Source: Actinomycetes bacterium (GTDB lineage: Bacteria; Actinomycetota; Aquicultoria; Aquicultorales; Aquicultoraceae). Taken from it: a stretch of DNA of 64,000 nt. The stretch spans positions 54,735-118,734 of the forward strand of contig JAJYQA010000019.1 of assembly GCA_021794835.1 (NCBI GenBank), written 5' to 3'. The translations under genes were made by a program, and so were the position numbers. Below are positions 48,286 through 58,931 of the stretch, piece by piece. Within the stretch, counting starts at the first letter, position 1, and each line of letters opens with the position of its first letter. Under the pieces are notes generated by a model. It worked only from the letters and a program-made list of their open reading frames with translations. It made no database searches and was not told where the DNA came from.

Positions 48286-48909
48286 GTGAAAGTACCAGTC
48301 CGTAATAGAGAAGGTAAAACCGTAGAGGAAATTAACGTTAGCCCTGAGATCTTTGAGGTAGAGCCAAACGAAGCCGTCGTCCACCAGGTTATTAAAGCTC
48401 AATTGGCTGCAGCCAGAAGAGGGACTGCAAAAACAAAGACCAGGGCTGAGGTCCGTGGCGGCGGTAAAAAGCCGTGGCGCCAGAAGGGTACCGGCCGGGC
48501 CCGTATCGGGAGCATCCGTGCGCCTCACTGGACCGGTGGAGGAACCGTCTTCGGTCCTGTTCCGAGGGATTACTCGTTTAACGTTCCCAAAAAGATGCGC
48601 CGTCTGGCTGTAAAATCGATTCTATCATCAAAAGCTAGAGATGGTCGTTTAATAATACTAGACGATTTTGGTTTGGCTGAGCCAAAGACACAAGAGGCTC
48701 TACAGGTTCTAAAGAATCTCGGTGCCGCGAAGAAGACCACAGTTGTGGTGGGCGAAGATCAAGACACTGCAGTAAGGTCGGTTCGGAATATCGACTATGT
48801 AAGGGTCATCTACAGCTCGGAGATTAATGCGTATAATCTGGTGGATAACGAGTACCTGGTCATGACCCGCATAGCCCTTAATGCAGTAGAGGAGGGTCTA
48901 TCCAAATGA
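48286..48909 (+). CDS. rplD: 50S ribosomal protein L4
   Basis: RRGTAKTKTRAEVRGGGKKPWRQKGTGRARIGSIRAPHWTGGGTVFGP. Confidence 0.98.
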   Translation: MKVPVRNREGKTVEEINVSPEIFEVEPNEAVVHQVIKAQLAAARRGTAKTKTRAEVRGGGKKPWRQKGTGRARIGSIRAPHWTGGGTVFGPVPRDYSFNVPKKMRRLAVKSILSSKARDGRLIILDDFGLAEPKTQEALQVLKNLGAAKKTTVVVGEDQDTAVRSVRNIDYVRVIYSSEINAYNLVDNEYLVMTRIALNAVEEGLSK

Positions 48910-49193
48910 AGGATCCTAGAGATGTAATAATCCGTCCGGTGATTTCGGAGAAGAGCTATGCCCAAATCGATCACAGCAAGTATACATTTGAGGTAGCTAC
49001 GAACGCCAGAAAAGAAGAGATTAAAAGCGCGGTAGAGGCTATATTCAAAGTTCATGTAACCGCGGTTAACACGATGAAGATGCATGGCCGGCGCAAACGC
49101 CAGGGTTATACCTCAGGTTTAACCCGCAATTGGAAAAAGGCAATCGTAACCCTTCGCAAAGGCGACCGCATTGAGGTATTTGAAGCGCGTTAA
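48906..49193 (+). CDS. rplW: 50S ribosomal protein L23
   Basis: DPRDVIIRPVISEKSYAQIDHSKYTFEVATNARKEEIKSAVEAIF. Confidence 0.97.
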   Translation: MKDPRDVIIRPVISEKSYAQIDHSKYTFEVATNARKEEIKSAVEAIFKVHVTAVNTMKMHGRRKRQGYTSGLTRNWKKAIVTLRKGDRIEVFEAR

Positions 49194-49325
49194 ACCGGTG
49201 AACAGGAAAAACGTAGTTGCCCAATTTATTGGGGGAAGTGTAGCGCAGGGCTAAAGCCCTGCAAAGCACCAAAAATATGCTAGCCGGTAAGCGATAAGAG
49301 CCGGTCAAGAAGAGGAGAGAAATAG

Positions 49326-50150
49326 ATGGGAATCAAGAAGTTTAAGCCAACGTCGGCGGGAAGAAGATCTCAGACGGTCTCCGATTTCGAAGAGATCACG
49401 AAGAACGAACCCGAAAAAAGTCTTCTGGTATCGCTTAAGAAAAAAGCTGGTCGTAATAATTACGGCCGAATCACTACCCGTCATATTGGGGGCGGTCATA
49501 AGAGGCGGTACCGTCTTATCGACTTTAAGCGCAATAAATACGGCATTCCTGGGCACGTGGATGCAATTGAGTATGATCCTAACCGCTCGGCCAGAATTGC
49601 CCTAATTAATTACACCGACGGTGAGAAAAGGTATATTCTTGCCCCGCTTGGTTTGAAAGTAGGAAACGCGATCATCTCGGGACCGGACGCCGATATCAGG
49701 GTTGGCAATGCGCTGCCCTTGAGAAGGATTCCGTTGGGTACGGTTGTGCACAATATCGAGCTTATCCCAGGCAAAGGCGGGCAGCTTGCGAGGTCTGCCG
49801 GTACATCCGCCCAGGTGATGGCAAAAGAGGGCAGCTATGCCCACTTAAGGTTGCCATCCGGTGAGGTCAGGATGGTCCACCTGGATTGCTATGCTTCAAT
49901 AGGCCAGGTTGGCAACGCTGAGCATGAGCTTATCACTGTTGGAAAAGCAGGGCGTAGCCGTTGGCTTGGTAAAAGGCCCACCGTTCGCGGTACAGCCATG
50001 AATCCGGTTGACCATCCGCATGGTGGTGGTGAGGGTAAAGCAACGCCGGGTCGCCATCCGGTAACTCCCTGGGGAAAACCGACCTTGGGTTACCGCACAA
50101 GGGGTAAAAAACAATCTGATAAATATATCGTTAGACCTCGGAAGAGGTAG
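49326..50150 (+). CDS. rplB: 50S ribosomal protein L2
   Basis: [35 protein letters not shown]...[14 protein letters not shown]. Confidence 0.98.
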   Translation: MGIKKFKPTSAGRRSQTVSDFEEITKNEPEKSLLVSLKKKAGRNNYGRITTRHIGGGHKRRYRLIDFKRNKYGIPGHVDAIEYDPNRSARIALINYTDGEKRYILAPLGLKVGNAIISGPDADIRVGNALPLRRIPLGTVVHNIELIPGKGGQLARSAGTSAQVMAKEGSYAHLRLPSGEVRMVHLDCYASIGQVGNAEHELITVGKAGRSRWLGKRPTVRGTAMNPVDHPHGGGEGKATPGRHPVTPWGKPTLGYRTRGKKQSDKYIVRPRKR

Positions 50151-50196
50151 TAAACTTTGAAGAAACGTTAGGTCTAGAAGAGAAAACGTGGTATAA

Positions 50197-50266
50197 GCTG
50201 TCAGCTGTCAGTTGTCAGCATAATTAGAATGATACTGATAGCTGGAGGCTGATAGCTGACAGCTAA
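50197..50266 (+). repeat. class E element (CTGTCAG)
   Basis: AGCTGTCAGCTGTCAGTTGTCAGCATAATTAGAATGATACTGATAGCTGGAGGCTGATAGCTGACAGCT. Confidence 0.82.
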
Positions 50267-50284
50267 GAGATTGGAGGCTGAACA

Positions 50285-50566
50285 GTGGGAAGGTCACTAA
50301 AAAAAGGACCATATGTTGCTCCAAAGCTTCTTGGAAAAATCCAAGAAATGAACAAGAAAAACGAAAAAAGGGTTATTAAATCCTGGTCCAGGGCCTCGAC
50401 TATCTTTCCTGAGATGGTAGGGCACACGATTGCCATACATGATGGGCGTCGTCATGTACCAGTCTATATAACAGAAAGTATGGTCGGACACAAACTTGGT
50501 GAGTTTGCACCAACCAGGACCTTTAGGGGCCATGCTGGCCAGGAGAGATCGACAAGGTTAAGGTAG
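50285..50566 (+). CDS. rpsS: 30S ribosomal protein S19
   Basis: [19 protein letters not shown]...[34 protein letters not shown] start. Confidence 0.98.
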   Translation: MGRSLKKGPYVAPKLLGKIQEMNKKNEKRVIKSWSRASTIFPEMVGHTIAIHDGRRHVPVYITESMVGHKLGEFAPTRTFRGHAGQERSTRLR

Positions 50567-50688
50567 AAATCAGAGACCAGAGACCAGAAATTAGAAACAA
50601 GAGATCAGAAATGAAGGTCTAGCCTGCGGGTTAAAATCTGGTTTCTGAGAGGTGCGTTAGTACCGGTCTGATTTCTGGTATCTGATTA
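50567..50688 (+). repeat. class A element with GGTGCGTTAGTACC hairpin
   Basis: AATCAGAGACCAGAGACCAGAAATTAGAAACAAGAGATCAGAAATGAAGGTCTAGCCTGCGGGTTAAAATCTGGTTTCTGAGAGGTGCGTTAGTACCGGTCTGATTTCTGGTATCTGATT. Confidence 0.88.
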
Positions 50689-50699
50689 GGAGGTTTAAG

Positions 50700-51065
50700 A
50701 TGGCTAAAATGGCAGAGAATGAGGCTGTTTCAACAAAGGCTGTTGCCCGGTTTGTAAGAATATCACCGACAAAAGCGCAGCAGGTTATAAACCTGATCCG
50801 TGGCAAAGATGCCGAAGAGGCGGTTGCAATACTAAAATTTACGCCCAAAGCGGCAGCAAGAATTATAACTAAGGTTCTAGACTCAGCCATTGCAAATGCT
50901 GAGAAGAATTTACATGTAAGCCGGAACAGGCTCTACGTAGCGGAAGCATACGTTAACCAGGGGCCAACCCTAAAAAGAATAAGGCCGAGAGCCATGGGCC
51001 GTGCATATCGAATTAGAAAAAAAAGTAGTCATATCACCGTAGTTGTTACGGAGAAGGAGGGTTAG
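50700..51065 (+). CDS. rplV: 50S ribosomal protein L22
   Basis: [55 protein letters not shown]. Confidence 0.98.
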   Translation: MAKMAENEAVSTKAVARFVRISPTKAQQVINLIRGKDAEEAVAILKFTPKAAARIITKVLDSAIANAEKNLHVSRNRLYVAEAYVNQGPTLKRIRPRAMGRAYRIRKKSSHITVVVTEKEG

Positions 51066-51782
51066 ATGGGGCAAAAAATTAATCCTCGCGGACTAAGAGT
51101 CGGGATTGTCGAGAACTGGCGCTCGCGTTGGTTCGTGAGCAAGGGTTTCAATAAGGTTCTTCACGAGGATATTCAAATAAGAAAAATTCTGTCGCAAAAA
51201 CTTGTGCGGGCCGCTGTCTCAAAGATTGAAATCGAGCGAGCTGGCGACCGTGTGCGGGTTGATATCCATACGGCAAGGCCCGGAATCGTTATTGGAAAGC
51301 GTGGATCTGAAGTAGAGAGTTTGCGTAGCGAACTCGAAAAGATGACCGGCAAGCAGATTCAGATCAATATCGAGGAAGTAAGGAGACCGGAGCTTGACGC
51401 AACGCTTGTTTCGCAGAGTATCGCCGAGCAGCTTGAGGCGCGTGTTGGTTTCAGGCGTGCCATGAAAAAGGCCGTTACCCAGGCCATGAAGAGTGGTGCT
51501 CAGGGAGTAAAGGTCCAGTGTGCAGGGCGTCTGGGCGGGGCCGAGATGGCGCGCACCGAGTGGTATCGTGAGGGACGAGTACCTTTGCATACGCTTCGTG
51601 CCAATATCGATTACGGCTTTTCCGAGGCACTAACAACCTTTGGACGGATCGGAGTTAAGGTTTGGGTTTACAAGGGCGACGTCTTGCCGGGGCAGTTTGT
51701 TACCGAACGGATAGCGCCAAAGCCAAAAACTGAGAAGCTGAGGAAACCAAGAAAGGCAGCTCCAGCTAAGGAGGGCGCATAA
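51066..51782 (+). CDS. rpsC: 30S ribosomal protein S3
   Basis: [22 protein letters not shown]. Confidence 0.98.
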   Translation: MGQKINPRGLRVGIVENWRSRWFVSKGFNKVLHEDIQIRKILSQKLVRAAVSKIEIERAGDRVRVDIHTARPGIVIGKRGSEVESLRSELEKMTGKQIQINIEEVRRPELDATLVSQSIAEQLEARVGFRRAMKKAVTQAMKSGAQGVKVQCAGRLGGAEMARTEWYREGRVPLHTLRANIDYGFSEALTTFGRIGVKVWVYKGDVLPGQFVTERIAPKPKTEKLRKPRKAAPAKEGA

Positions 51783-51785
51783 CAG

Positions 51786-52208
51786 ATGCTTTTACCAAAA
51801 AGGGTTAAACATAGAAAACAGCAAAGAGGAAGAATGAAAGGCCGTGCCAAGGGCGGCAGCAAGGTCAATTTCGGCGATTTCGGATTGCAGGCACTTGAGC
51901 CCGGCTGGATAACCAACCGCCAGATTGAGGCAGCCCGTATTGCTATGACCCGCTACATCAAAAGAGGCGGAAAGGTCTGGATTACTATCTTCCCCGACAA
52001 GCCGGTAACCGAAAAACCGGCCGAGACCCGTATGGGTAGCGGTAAGGGCTCGCCGGAGCACTGGGTTGCTGTTGTCAAGCCGGGTAGAGTTTTGTTTGAG
52101 ATAGCAGGTGTTGATGAGCCGGTTGCAAAAGAGGCGATCAGGCTGGCAAGCCACAAGCTACCCATTAAGTGCAGGTTTGTTACGAGAGAAGAGCTAGGTG
52201 GTGAGTAA
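51786..52208 (+). CDS. rplP: 50S ribosomal protein L16
   Basis: [38 protein letters not shown]. Confidence 0.98.
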   Translation: MLLPKRVKHRKQQRGRMKGRAKGGSKVNFGDFGLQALEPGWITNRQIEAARIAMTRYIKRGGKVWITIFPDKPVTEKPAETRMGSGKGSPEHWVAVVKPGRVLFEIAGVDEPVAKEAIRLASHKLPIKCRFVTREELGGE

Positions 52209-52210
52209 GC

Positions 52211-52420
52211 GTGAAAGCTGATAAGCTAAGAGACTTAACCGATGGTGAGCTAGACAATAAACTTAAAGATACAAAAGCAGAGCTGTTTAATTTACGCTTT
52301 CAGCTAGCTACCGGACAACTTGATAATCCAAAAAGAATCAAGGAAATTAAGAAAGACATAGCGCGCATACAGACGGTGCGCAAGGAAAGAGAAATTGAAG
52401 TTCTAGAAACTAGACACTAG
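52211..52420 (+). CDS. rpmC: 50S ribosomal protein L29
   Basis: [53 protein letters not shown] start. Confidence 0.97.
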   Translation: MKADKLRDLTDGELDNKLKDTKAELFNLRFQLATGQLDNPKRIKEIKKDIARIQTVRKEREIEVLETRH

Positions 52421-52522
52421 ACACTAGAGGCTAGAGGCTAGAAACTGGAGTTGAAGGTCTAGAATATGGGTTAAATCTGGTTTCTGAAAGGTGCGAAGCA
52501 CCGATCTTGTTTCTGGTATCTG
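52403..52522 (+). repeat. chimeric element: class G left arm joined to class A core and right arm; overlaps 3' end of rpmC
   Basis: CTAGAAACTAGACACTAGACACTAGAGGCTAGAGGCTAGAAACTGGAGTTGAAGGTCTAGAATATGGGTTAAATCTGGTTTCTGAAAGGTGCGAAGCACCGATCTTGTTTCTGGTATCTGA. Confidence 0.85.
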
Positions 52523-52534
52523 AAAGGGGTTTAG

Positions 52535-52792
52535 ATGGAGGAAAGAGGGCGCCGTAAGGTTAGAGTGGGAAAAGTTGTAAGCGATGCCATGGATAAAACC
52601 GTGACTGTGGCTGTCGAGTCAACGGTAAGACATCCGCTCTATAAAAAGACGGTAAAACAAACAAAGAAATTTAAAGCGCATGACGAGGCAAACGAGGCTC
52701 AAGTCGGCGATACTGTTCAGATCGCCGAGACCAGGCCTTTTAGCAAAACCAAACGGTGGCGCGTAGCCCAGATTTTAGAAAAAGCAAAATAG
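52535..52792 (+). CDS. rpsQ: 30S ribosomal protein S17
   Basis: [46 protein letters not shown]. Confidence 0.97.
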   Translation: MEERGRRKVRVGKVVSDAMDKTVTVAVESTVRHPLYKKTVKQTKKFKAHDEANEAQVGDTVQIAETRPFSKTKRWRVAQILEKAK

Positions 52793-52795
52793 ATC

Positions 52796-52869
52796 GGAAA
52801 TCGGAAGTCGGAAATCAGAGGGCAGAAAGCAGAAAATCTTTTATCTGTTTTCTGACTACCGACTACTGG
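52796..52869 (+). repeat. class F element (CGGAAAT)
   Basis: CGGAAATCGGAAGTCGGAAATCAGAGGGCAGAAAGCAGAAAATCTTTTATCTGTTTTCTGACTACCGACTACTGG. Confidence 0.8.
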
Positions 52870-52887
52870 AAAAGGAAGGAAATTAAG

Positions 52888-53256
52888 ATGATCCAACAAC
52901 AGTCGAGACTGAGAGTTGCTGATAATACTGGAGCGCGGGAGGTTCTTTGCATTAGGGTTTTAGGTGGCTCAAGGCGTCGGTATGCGTCAGTCGGTGACAC
53001 AATTGTGGCTGCCGTAAAAGAGGCGATTCCCGGGGGGACTGTTAAGAAAGGCGATGTCGTCAAAGCGGTTGTTATCAGAACAAAGCAGCCAATAGGGCGT
53101 AACGACGGCTCGTATGTCAGATTTGATGATAATGCAGCCGTAATAATTAGGGATGACGGAAATCCAAGGGGGACTCGTATTTTCGGTCCTGTTGCTAGGG
53201 AACTCAGGGACAGGAACTTTATGAAGATTATTTCGCTGGCTCCGGAAGTATTATAG
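52888..53256 (+). CDS. rplN: 50S ribosomal protein L14
   Basis: [40 protein letters not shown] track start 52756 too early. Confidence 0.98.
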   Translation: MIQQQSRLRVADNTGAREVLCIRVLGGSRRRYASVGDTIVAAVKEAIPGGTVKKGDVVKAVVIRTKQPIGRNDGSYVRFDDNAAVIIRDDGNPRGTRIFGPVARELRDRNFMKIISLAPEVL

Positions 53257-53271
53257 GAGGAAAAGGTTAAA

Positions 53272-53640
53272 ATGCCTAAATCATTTACAGCAAAATCGTC
53301 TGTGACAAGAAAGGTACCCAGACTTTCCGTAAGGAAGGGTGATAGGGTTGAGGTCATAGCCGGCAAAGAGAAAGGCAAGAAGGGCAAAATTCTCTTCGCT
53401 TTGCCAAAGGAGAACAGGGTTGTAGTTGAAGGGATCAACATGGTTAAGCGCCATGCGCGTCCGACCCAGAAAATTCCTCAGGGTGGTATTCAGGAAAGAG
53501 AGGCGCCTATACATGCGTCCAACGTGCAGGTGGTTTGCCCAAGTTGCGGCCAGGCAACTAGGGTTGGACATAGGGTTACAGAGTCCGGTACAAAAGTAAG
53601 GGTTTGCCGGAAGTGTCAAGGTGATATTGACAAAGCATAA
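53272..53640 (+). CDS. rplX: 50S ribosomal protein L24
   Basis: VRKGDRVEVIAGKEKGKKGKILFALPKENRVVVEGINMVKRHARPTQKIPQGGI. Confidence 0.97.
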   Translation: MPKSFTAKSSVTRKVPRLSVRKGDRVEVIAGKEKGKKGKILFALPKENRVVVEGINMVKRHARPTQKIPQGGIQEREAPIHASNVQVVCPSCGQATRVGHRVTESGTKVRVCRKCQGDIDKA

Positions 53641-53748
53641 TCAGAAATCAGAAACCAGAGAACAGAGAGCAGATTGAGGGTCTAGAGTGTAAGTTAAATC
53701 TGGTTTCTGAAAGGTGCGAAGCACCGGTCTTGTTTCTGATCTCTGAAC
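53640..53748 (+). repeat. class A element with GGTGCGAAGCACC hairpin
   Basis: AATCAGAAATCAGAAACCAGAGAACAGAGAGCAGATTGAGGGTCTAGAGTGTAAGTTAAATCTGGTTTCTGAAAGGTGCGAAGCACCGGTCTTGTTTCTGATCTCTGA. Confidence 0.88.
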
Positions 53749-53759
53749 GGGAGGTATAG

Positions 53760-54386
53760 ATGGCGGACAAAAAAACCAGTAAAGAAAAAGAAAAAAAGAA
53801 ATCTAAGGCTGGCGAAGGAAGGCCAGCTGCGGGGGCTAAGGTTACCCCCAGGCTAAAGACAGCCTACAACAAAGAGATCTTGCCTACTCTTATGAAAGAG
53901 TTTGAATACAAGAATTCCATGCAAGTCCCGAAAGTCGAAAAGGTCGTCCTTAACATGGGCGTGGGCGAGGCTGCCCAGAACGCGAAGGCTCTTGATGGGG
54001 CAATCGATGACCTAACTGTTATCAGCGGCCAGAAGCCAATTATCCGTAGGGCAAAAAAGTCCATTGCGGGGTTTAAACTTCGTGCAAATATGCCGGTTGG
54101 CGTTAAGGTGACACTTAGGGGAGATAGGATGTACGAATTTTTGGATAGGATGCTCTCAACAGCACTTCCAAGAATCAGGGATTTCCGTGGGCTGAGTCCC
54201 AAGTCCTTTGATGGGCGAGGCAACTACTCGTTCGGCGTGACGGAGCAGCTTATCTTCCCAGAGATAGACTATGACAAAATCGATAAGATCCGTGGTATGG
54301 ACATCACGGTTGTGACTACAGCAAAGACAGATGAAGAAGGCCGTGCGCTTCTAAATCGGATGGGATTTCCGCTTAGAGAGAAGTAG
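53760..54386 (+). CDS. rplE: 50S ribosomal protein L5 with Lys-rich N-terminal extension
   Basis: [43 protein letters not shown]. Confidence 0.97.
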   Translation: MADKKTSKEKEKKKSKAGEGRPAAGAKVTPRLKTAYNKEILPTLMKEFEYKNSMQVPKVEKVVLNMGVGEAAQNAKALDGAIDDLTVISGQKPIIRRAKKSIAGFKLRANMPVGVKVTLRGDRMYEFLDRMLSTALPRIRDFRGLSPKSFDGRGNYSFGVTEQLIFPEIDYDKIDKIRGMDITVVTTAKTDEEGRALLNRMGFPLREK

Positions 54387-54456
54387 ATTTAGGGTTCAGG
54401 GAGCAAAAGATTTAAAAGAGTATTATTTACTGTTTGTAAAGATAATTGGAGGTTTC

Positions 54457-54642
54457 ATGGCTAAGAAATCAATGATTGCAAAGCAGCAGCGTAAACCAAA
54501 GTACAAAACTCGCGCTTACCATCGCTGCTCAAGATGTGGGAGGCCCCGCGGCTATTTCCGTAAATTCGGGCTTTGCCGTATCTGCTTAAGAGAGCTTGCA
54601 CATCAGGGCGATATCCCAGGTGTTACAAAAGCTAGCTGGTAA
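54457..54642 (+). CDS. rpsZ: 30S ribosomal protein S14 type Z (zinc form)
   Basis: [43 protein letters not shown]. Confidence 0.97.
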   Translation: MAKKSMIAKQQRKPKYKTRAYHRCSRCGRPRGYFRKFGLCRICLRELAHQGDIPGVTKASW

Positions 54643-54693
54643 AAATATTTGATATGGAGCCGACGGCTGTCGGCTTGATAAGGAGGAAGCGTT

Positions 54694-55092
54694 ATGACGA
54701 TGACGGACCCTATTGCAGATATGCTAACGCGCATCCGTAATGCAAACAGGGCCTATCACGAGGTAGTCGATATACCCGCTTCAAAATTAAAAGAGGATAT
54801 CGCAAAGATACTAAAAGAAGAGGGCTACATAGACGGCTATCAGGTCGTTCAGGAGAACGGTTTTGGTGTAATCAGGATTAAGATGCATTACGGAACGGAA
54901 AAATCGCGTGCGATTACCGGAATTAAGAGAATCAGCAAACCGGGTCTCAGGATTTATGCAAAAAAAGATGAGATTCCAAGGGTGTTGGGTGGCCTCGGTA
55001 TATCGGTCATGTCGACATCTAAAGGCATTATGACCGGGCGTGAAGCTAAGAAGGCCGGTCTGGGCGGCGAAGTCCTTTGTTATGTTTGGTAA
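54694..55092 (+). CDS. rpsH: 30S ribosomal protein S8
   Basis: [44 protein letters not shown]. Confidence 0.97.
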   Translation: MTMTDPIADMLTRIRNANRAYHEVVDIPASKLKEDIAKILKEEGYIDGYQVVQENGFGVIRIKMHYGTEKSRAITGIKRISKPGLRIYAKKDEIPRVLGGLGISVMSTSKGIMTGREAKKAGLGGEVLCYVW

Positions 55093-55209
55093 ATCAGAAA
55101 TCAGAAACAAGAAAACAGAGACAAGAGGCCAGATATGAAGGTCTAGGATATAGGTTAAAACCTTGTTTCTGAAGGGCCGAAGGCCCGGCCTTGTTTCTTG
55201 TATCTGAAT
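55093..55209 (+). repeat. class A element
   Basis: ATCAGAAATCAGAAACAAGAAAACAGAGACAAGAGGCCAGATATGAAGGTCTAGGATATAGG...GGGCCGAAGGCCCGGCCTTGTTTCTTGTATCTGA. Confidence 0.88.
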
Positions 55210-55221
55210 GGGAGGTAAAAA

Positions 55222-55758
55222 GTGTCAAGAATTGGTAAAATGCCGATCAACCTGCCTACGGGTGTCGAGGTAACCATAGAGCCGACTGAAGTTATTGTTA
55301 AGGGCCCTAACGGTCAGCTTTCCGAGAAGATACCTTATGGCATCAAGGTTATAAAGGAGAATAATCAAATACTGGTTCAGAGGCAGTCTGAGAGCAAGCT
55401 TCATAGGTCGCTTCATGGGCTTGTAAGGACCCTTATTTCCAACATGGTAACCGGCGTAAGCCAAGGATTCTCAAAGTCGCTGGATATCGTCGGCGTTGGC
55501 TACCGGGCCACCAAAAAGGGCAATGACCTTGAGCTTGCTATGGGGTATTCGCATCCGGTTGTAATCAAGAAGATTGAAGGAATCGATTTTGAAGTTCCTG
55601 CCCCAACCAAGGTTATAGTTAAGGGGGCCAACAAACAATTGGTAGGCGAGATCGCGGCAAATATACGCTCCGTACGTCCGCCAGAGCCTTATAAAGGCAA
55701 GGGTATTAAATACGAGGGCGAGTATATTAGAAGAAAAGTCGGAAAGACAGCTAAGTAA
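55222..55758 (+). CDS. rplF: 50S ribosomal protein L6
   Basis: [40 protein letters not shown] start. Confidence 0.97.
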   Translation: MSRIGKMPINLPTGVEVTIEPTEVIVKGPNGQLSEKIPYGIKVIKENNQILVQRQSESKLHRSLHGLVRTLISNMVTGVSQGFSKSLDIVGVGYRATKKGNDLELAMGYSHPVVIKKIEGIDFEVPAPTKVIVKGANKQLVGEIAANIRSVRPPEPYKGKGIKYEGEYIRRKVGKTAK

Positions 55759-55857
55759 GAAGCCAAGTAGCCAATAGCCAAATAGCCAATGTTTTGAATT
55801 TATTGGCTATTGGCTGACCAACGTTCTAGACCTATATATCATTGGCTATTGGCTGGA
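55759..55857 (+). repeat. class C element, core in inverted orientation
   Basis: GCCAAGTAGCCAATAGCCAAATAGCCAATG...TTGGCTATTGGCTGACCAACGTTCTAGACCTATATATCATTGGCTATTGGCTGG. Confidence 0.85.
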
Positions 55858-55877
55858 TTATATATAGCAGGAGGAAG

Positions 55878-56249
55878 ATGATGGGGAAAACAGCAGAGGA
55901 AAAGTTAGCTAGGCTAAGAAGACATCGCAGGGTACGCAAACATGTATCCGGCACCTCTGAGAGACCGCGCCTGTCTGTTTTTCGCAGCACCAATCATATA
56001 TATGCCCAGTTGATCGACGACACCAAAGGGGTGACCATCGCAAGCGCCTCTACGCTTGATCCTGAGCTTAAATCACAGATTTCAACCGGTGGAAACATCG
56101 AGGCTGCGAAAAAAGTTGGCGAACTGATAGCCAAGCGAGCTTCAGAAAAGAAAATCGAACAGGTTATTTTTGATAGAGGTGGATTTTTGTATCATGGGCG
56201 GGTAAAAGCGTTGGCCGACGCGGCCCGTGGAGCAGGTTTGAAATTCTGA
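55878..56249 (+). CDS. rplR: 50S ribosomal protein L18
   Basis: [42 protein letters not shown] aggaggaag. Confidence 0.97.
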   Translation: MMGKTAEEKLARLRRHRRVRKHVSGTSERPRLSVFRSTNHIYAQLIDDTKGVTIASASTLDPELKSQISTGGNIEAAKKVGELIAKRASEKKIEQVIFDRGGFLYHGRVKALADAARGAGLKF

Positions 56250-56267
56250 AAGTTAAGGGGGAAACGT

Positions 56268-56774
56268 GTGAGAAAGAGAATTAATCCGGAAGAGCTTGAG
56301 CTTGAGGAAAAGATAGTCAGCATTAACAGAGTTGCAAAAGTGGTGAAAGGTGGGCGTAGGTTTAGCCTAAGCGCATTGGTCGTTGTCGGCGATCGTAACG
56401 GCCATGTCGGCATCGGCTTTGGTAAGGGTGCTGAAGTGCCCATCGCGATCTCAAAAGGTGTCCAGGACGCCAAGAAAAACCTGTTTTTCGTCCCCCTTGC
56501 CGGGTCAACCATCCCACACGAGGTTGTTGGTGAGTACGGCGCTGGCCACGTACTATTGAAGCCGGCCTCTGAAGGTACCGGTGTTATTGCGGGCGGTCCT
56601 GTTAGGGCAATCCTCGAGCTTGCCGGTATAAGGGATATATTAACCAAATCTCTGGGCAGCCATAATCCAATCAACATGCTTAGAGCGACGGTTGAGGGTT
56701 TAAAGTTGCTAAAGACGCCGGGAGATGTCGCTCGTCTTCGCGGTAAAACCGTTGATCAGATATTTGGTAAGTAG
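56268..56774 (+). CDS. rpsE: 30S ribosomal protein S5
   Basis: [46 protein letters not shown] start. Confidence 0.98.
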   Translation: MRKRINPEELELEEKIVSINRVAKVVKGGRRFSLSALVVVGDRNGHVGIGFGKGAEVPIAISKGVQDAKKNLFFVPLAGSTIPHEVVGEYGAGHVLLKPASEGTGVIAGGPVRAILELAGIRDILTKSLGSHNPINMLRATVEGLKLLKTPGDVARLRGKTVDQIFGK

Positions 56775-56795
56775 GGCGGTTAAGGAGGTAGCGAG

Positions 56796-56978
56796 TTGGC
56801 TAAACTCAATATAAAACAGGTAAGAAGCGGCATTGGCCGCAGCGAGAAGCAGAAAAGAACGCTAAAGGCACTTGGCCTTAAAAGAATAAGAGACGTTGTT
56901 GAGCAAGAAGACAAGCCAGAAATTCTGGGCATGATCGCCAAGGTTGTTCATCTTGTTGAGGTAGAAAAAACCGAATAA
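56796..56978 (+). CDS. rpmD: 50S ribosomal protein L30
   Basis: LNIKQVRSGIGRSEKQKRTLKALGLKRIRDVVEQED; TTG start. Confidence 0.96.
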   Translation: MAKLNIKQVRSGIGRSEKQKRTLKALGLKRIRDVVEQEDKPEILGMIAKVVHLVEVEKTE

Positions 56979-57063
56979 TTCAGGCCCAGGCGTATGCAAC
57001 CTAGTATTAAATTGATACTGCATTTATAATGTATTAGGTTTGGTTTTCAAGGAGGATAGTTTA

Positions 57064-57510
57064 ATGCGATTAAATGAGCTGTCACCCGCTCCGGGTGCTG
57101 TGAAAAAAAGAAAAAGGGTTGGTCGGGGGCCCGGTTCTGGACATGGCAAGACTGCCACACGCGGAATGAAGGGTCAAAAATCGCGCTCTGGTGGCGGTAA
57201 AGGCCCTGGTTTTGAGGGTGGTCAGACCCCTATATATAGGAGAATCCCAAAATTGCCAGGGTTTAAGAACCCATTTAAAAAGATATACGAGCTGGTTAAT
57301 GTTGACCAGCTAAATGTATTTGAAAAAGGCAGTATTGTTGATCCGCAAGCTCTGCAGCAGGCCGGGATAATTAAGAAGGCGACCATGCCGATTAAGATCT
57401 TGGGTCGGGGTGAGCTTGAAAAAGAGTTAACTGTTAGAGCGCACCATTTTAGCGGCTCTGCGGTTAGAAAAATTGAGTTAGTTGGCGGAAAGGTAGAGAG
57501 TCTTAAATGA
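57064..57510 (+). CDS. rplO: 50S ribosomal protein L15
   Basis: [44 protein letters not shown]. Confidence 0.97.
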   Translation: MRLNELSPAPGAVKKRKRVGRGPGSGHGKTATRGMKGQKSRSGGGKGPGFEGGQTPIYRRIPKLPGFKNPFKKIYELVNVDQLNVFEKGSIVDPQALQQAGIIKKATMPIKILGRGELEKELTVRAHHFSGSAVRKIELVGGKVESLK

Positions 57511-58760
57511 TCGAAGCAGTAGGCAACGCATTTAAAGTACCAGATTTAAAACGCCGCATATTGTTTACGCTTGCGATGATAGCTATTTACCGGCTGGGTG
57601 CTCACATCCCGGTTCCGGGTGTTGATATTAAAGCTTTAAAACAACTTTTTGAACAGACACCGCTTCTAGGCTTTATAGATGTATTTGCTGGCGGTGCTTT
57701 ATCGCAGTTTGCCATATTTGCGTTAGGAATCATGCCGTATATCACGGCGTCGATTATATTGCAGCTTTTGACGATTGTTATCCCCACACTTGGGCAATGG
57801 GCTAAAGAGGGGGAAACTGGACAGCGCAAGATCACTCAATGGACCCGTTATCTAACATTAGCTTTGGGACTTATTGAGTCAATAGGTTTGACTCTGTTTT
57901 TTGGCCGGCAGATCGGTGCGAAATTTACTTTCGGCATGGAGGTTCTAATTGTTCTAACGTTGGTTGCAGGAACTGCGCTTATTATGTGGTTGGGTGAGTT
58001 AATAACCCAGCGGGGGATTGGAAATGGTATGTCGCTCTTGATTTTCACAAACATTATTTCCCGCTTTCCACAGGCCATGTTCCAGACCAGCCAGACCGGC
58101 GGGGTCATAACAATAGCCGCGCTTATTATTATTTTACTGATAATCATTGTTGCGATCGTATTTGTCGAAATGGCTCAGAGAAGAATCCCGGTGCAATATG
58201 CAAAGCGTGTGGTTGGGCGCAAAGTTTATGGCGGTACCAGCACCTATATCCCGCTAAAGGTAAACTCGGCGGGTGTTATTCCAATTATCTTTGCATCATC
58301 GGTACTCTTGTTCCCGGCAACCATGTTGCAATTCTTCCCGGGGGCGTTTTCTAGAACGATCAGTGGCTGGCTTGACCCAAGCGGCGTGCTGTACTTAAGC
58401 ATTTATGCACTGATGGTCATATTCTTTACGTACTTTTATACGGCTATTATATTCAACCCGATTGATATATCGGATAATATGAAGAAATACGGCGGTTTTA
58501 TTCCGGGAGTTCGCCCGGGTAAGCCAACGGCTGGATATTTAGATAGGGTACTTACAAGGATTACCTTGCCCGGTGCCTTCTTCTTGGCACTTATCGCAAT
58601 TATTCCACAGATTCTGGGCAAATTATTTAACGTGTCCTTCTTCCAGGCTGGAAACTTTGGCGGTACCTCGCTTTTGATTATGGTTGGTGTTGCGCTTGAG
58701 ACTATGAGGCAGATTGAGTCGCAGCTTCTCATGAGACATTATGAGGGATTCTTGAAATAA
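57507..58760 (+). CDS. secY: protein translocase subunit SecY
   Basis: [25 protein letters not shown]...[21 protein letters not shown]. Confidence 0.98.
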   Translation: MIEAVGNAFKVPDLKRRILFTLAMIAIYRLGAHIPVPGVDIKALKQLFEQTPLLGFIDVFAGGALSQFAIFALGIMPYITASIILQLLTIVIPTLGQWAKEGETGQRKITQWTRYLTLALGLIESIGLTLFFGRQIGAKFTFGMEVLIVLTLVAGTALIMWLGELITQRGIGNGMSLLIFTNIISRFPQAMFQTSQTGGVITIAALIIILLIIIVAIVFVEMAQRRIPVQYAKRVVGRKVYGGTSTYIPLKVNSAGVIPIIFASSVLLFPATMLQFFPGAFSRTISGWLDPSGVLYLSIYALMVIFFTYFYTAIIFNPIDISDNMKKYGGFIPGVRPGKPTAGYLDRVLTRITLPGAFFLALIAIIPQILGKLFNVSFFQAGNFGGTSLLIMVGVALETMRQIESQLLMRHYEGFLK

Positions 58761-58788
58761 GCGGGTTTAGCAGTGTGAGGGTTAATTT

Positions 58789-58817
58789 CGATTTACGAAT
58801 TGCGAATGTCGAATTAA
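58789..58817. repeat. one-armed heptamer repeat TACGAAT TGCGAAT GTCGAAT
   Basis: read directly between secY and adk. Confidence 0.55.
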
Positions 58818-58931
58818 GGAACCGTCATTCTATAGGAGACCATGTTTACATGTCATCATGAGCGTAGCCGAAGGCGGAGCGAAAATAAAGGATAGTAATT
58901 AGAGGGGCTTTGAGAAAGAAAGGAGCAAGGC

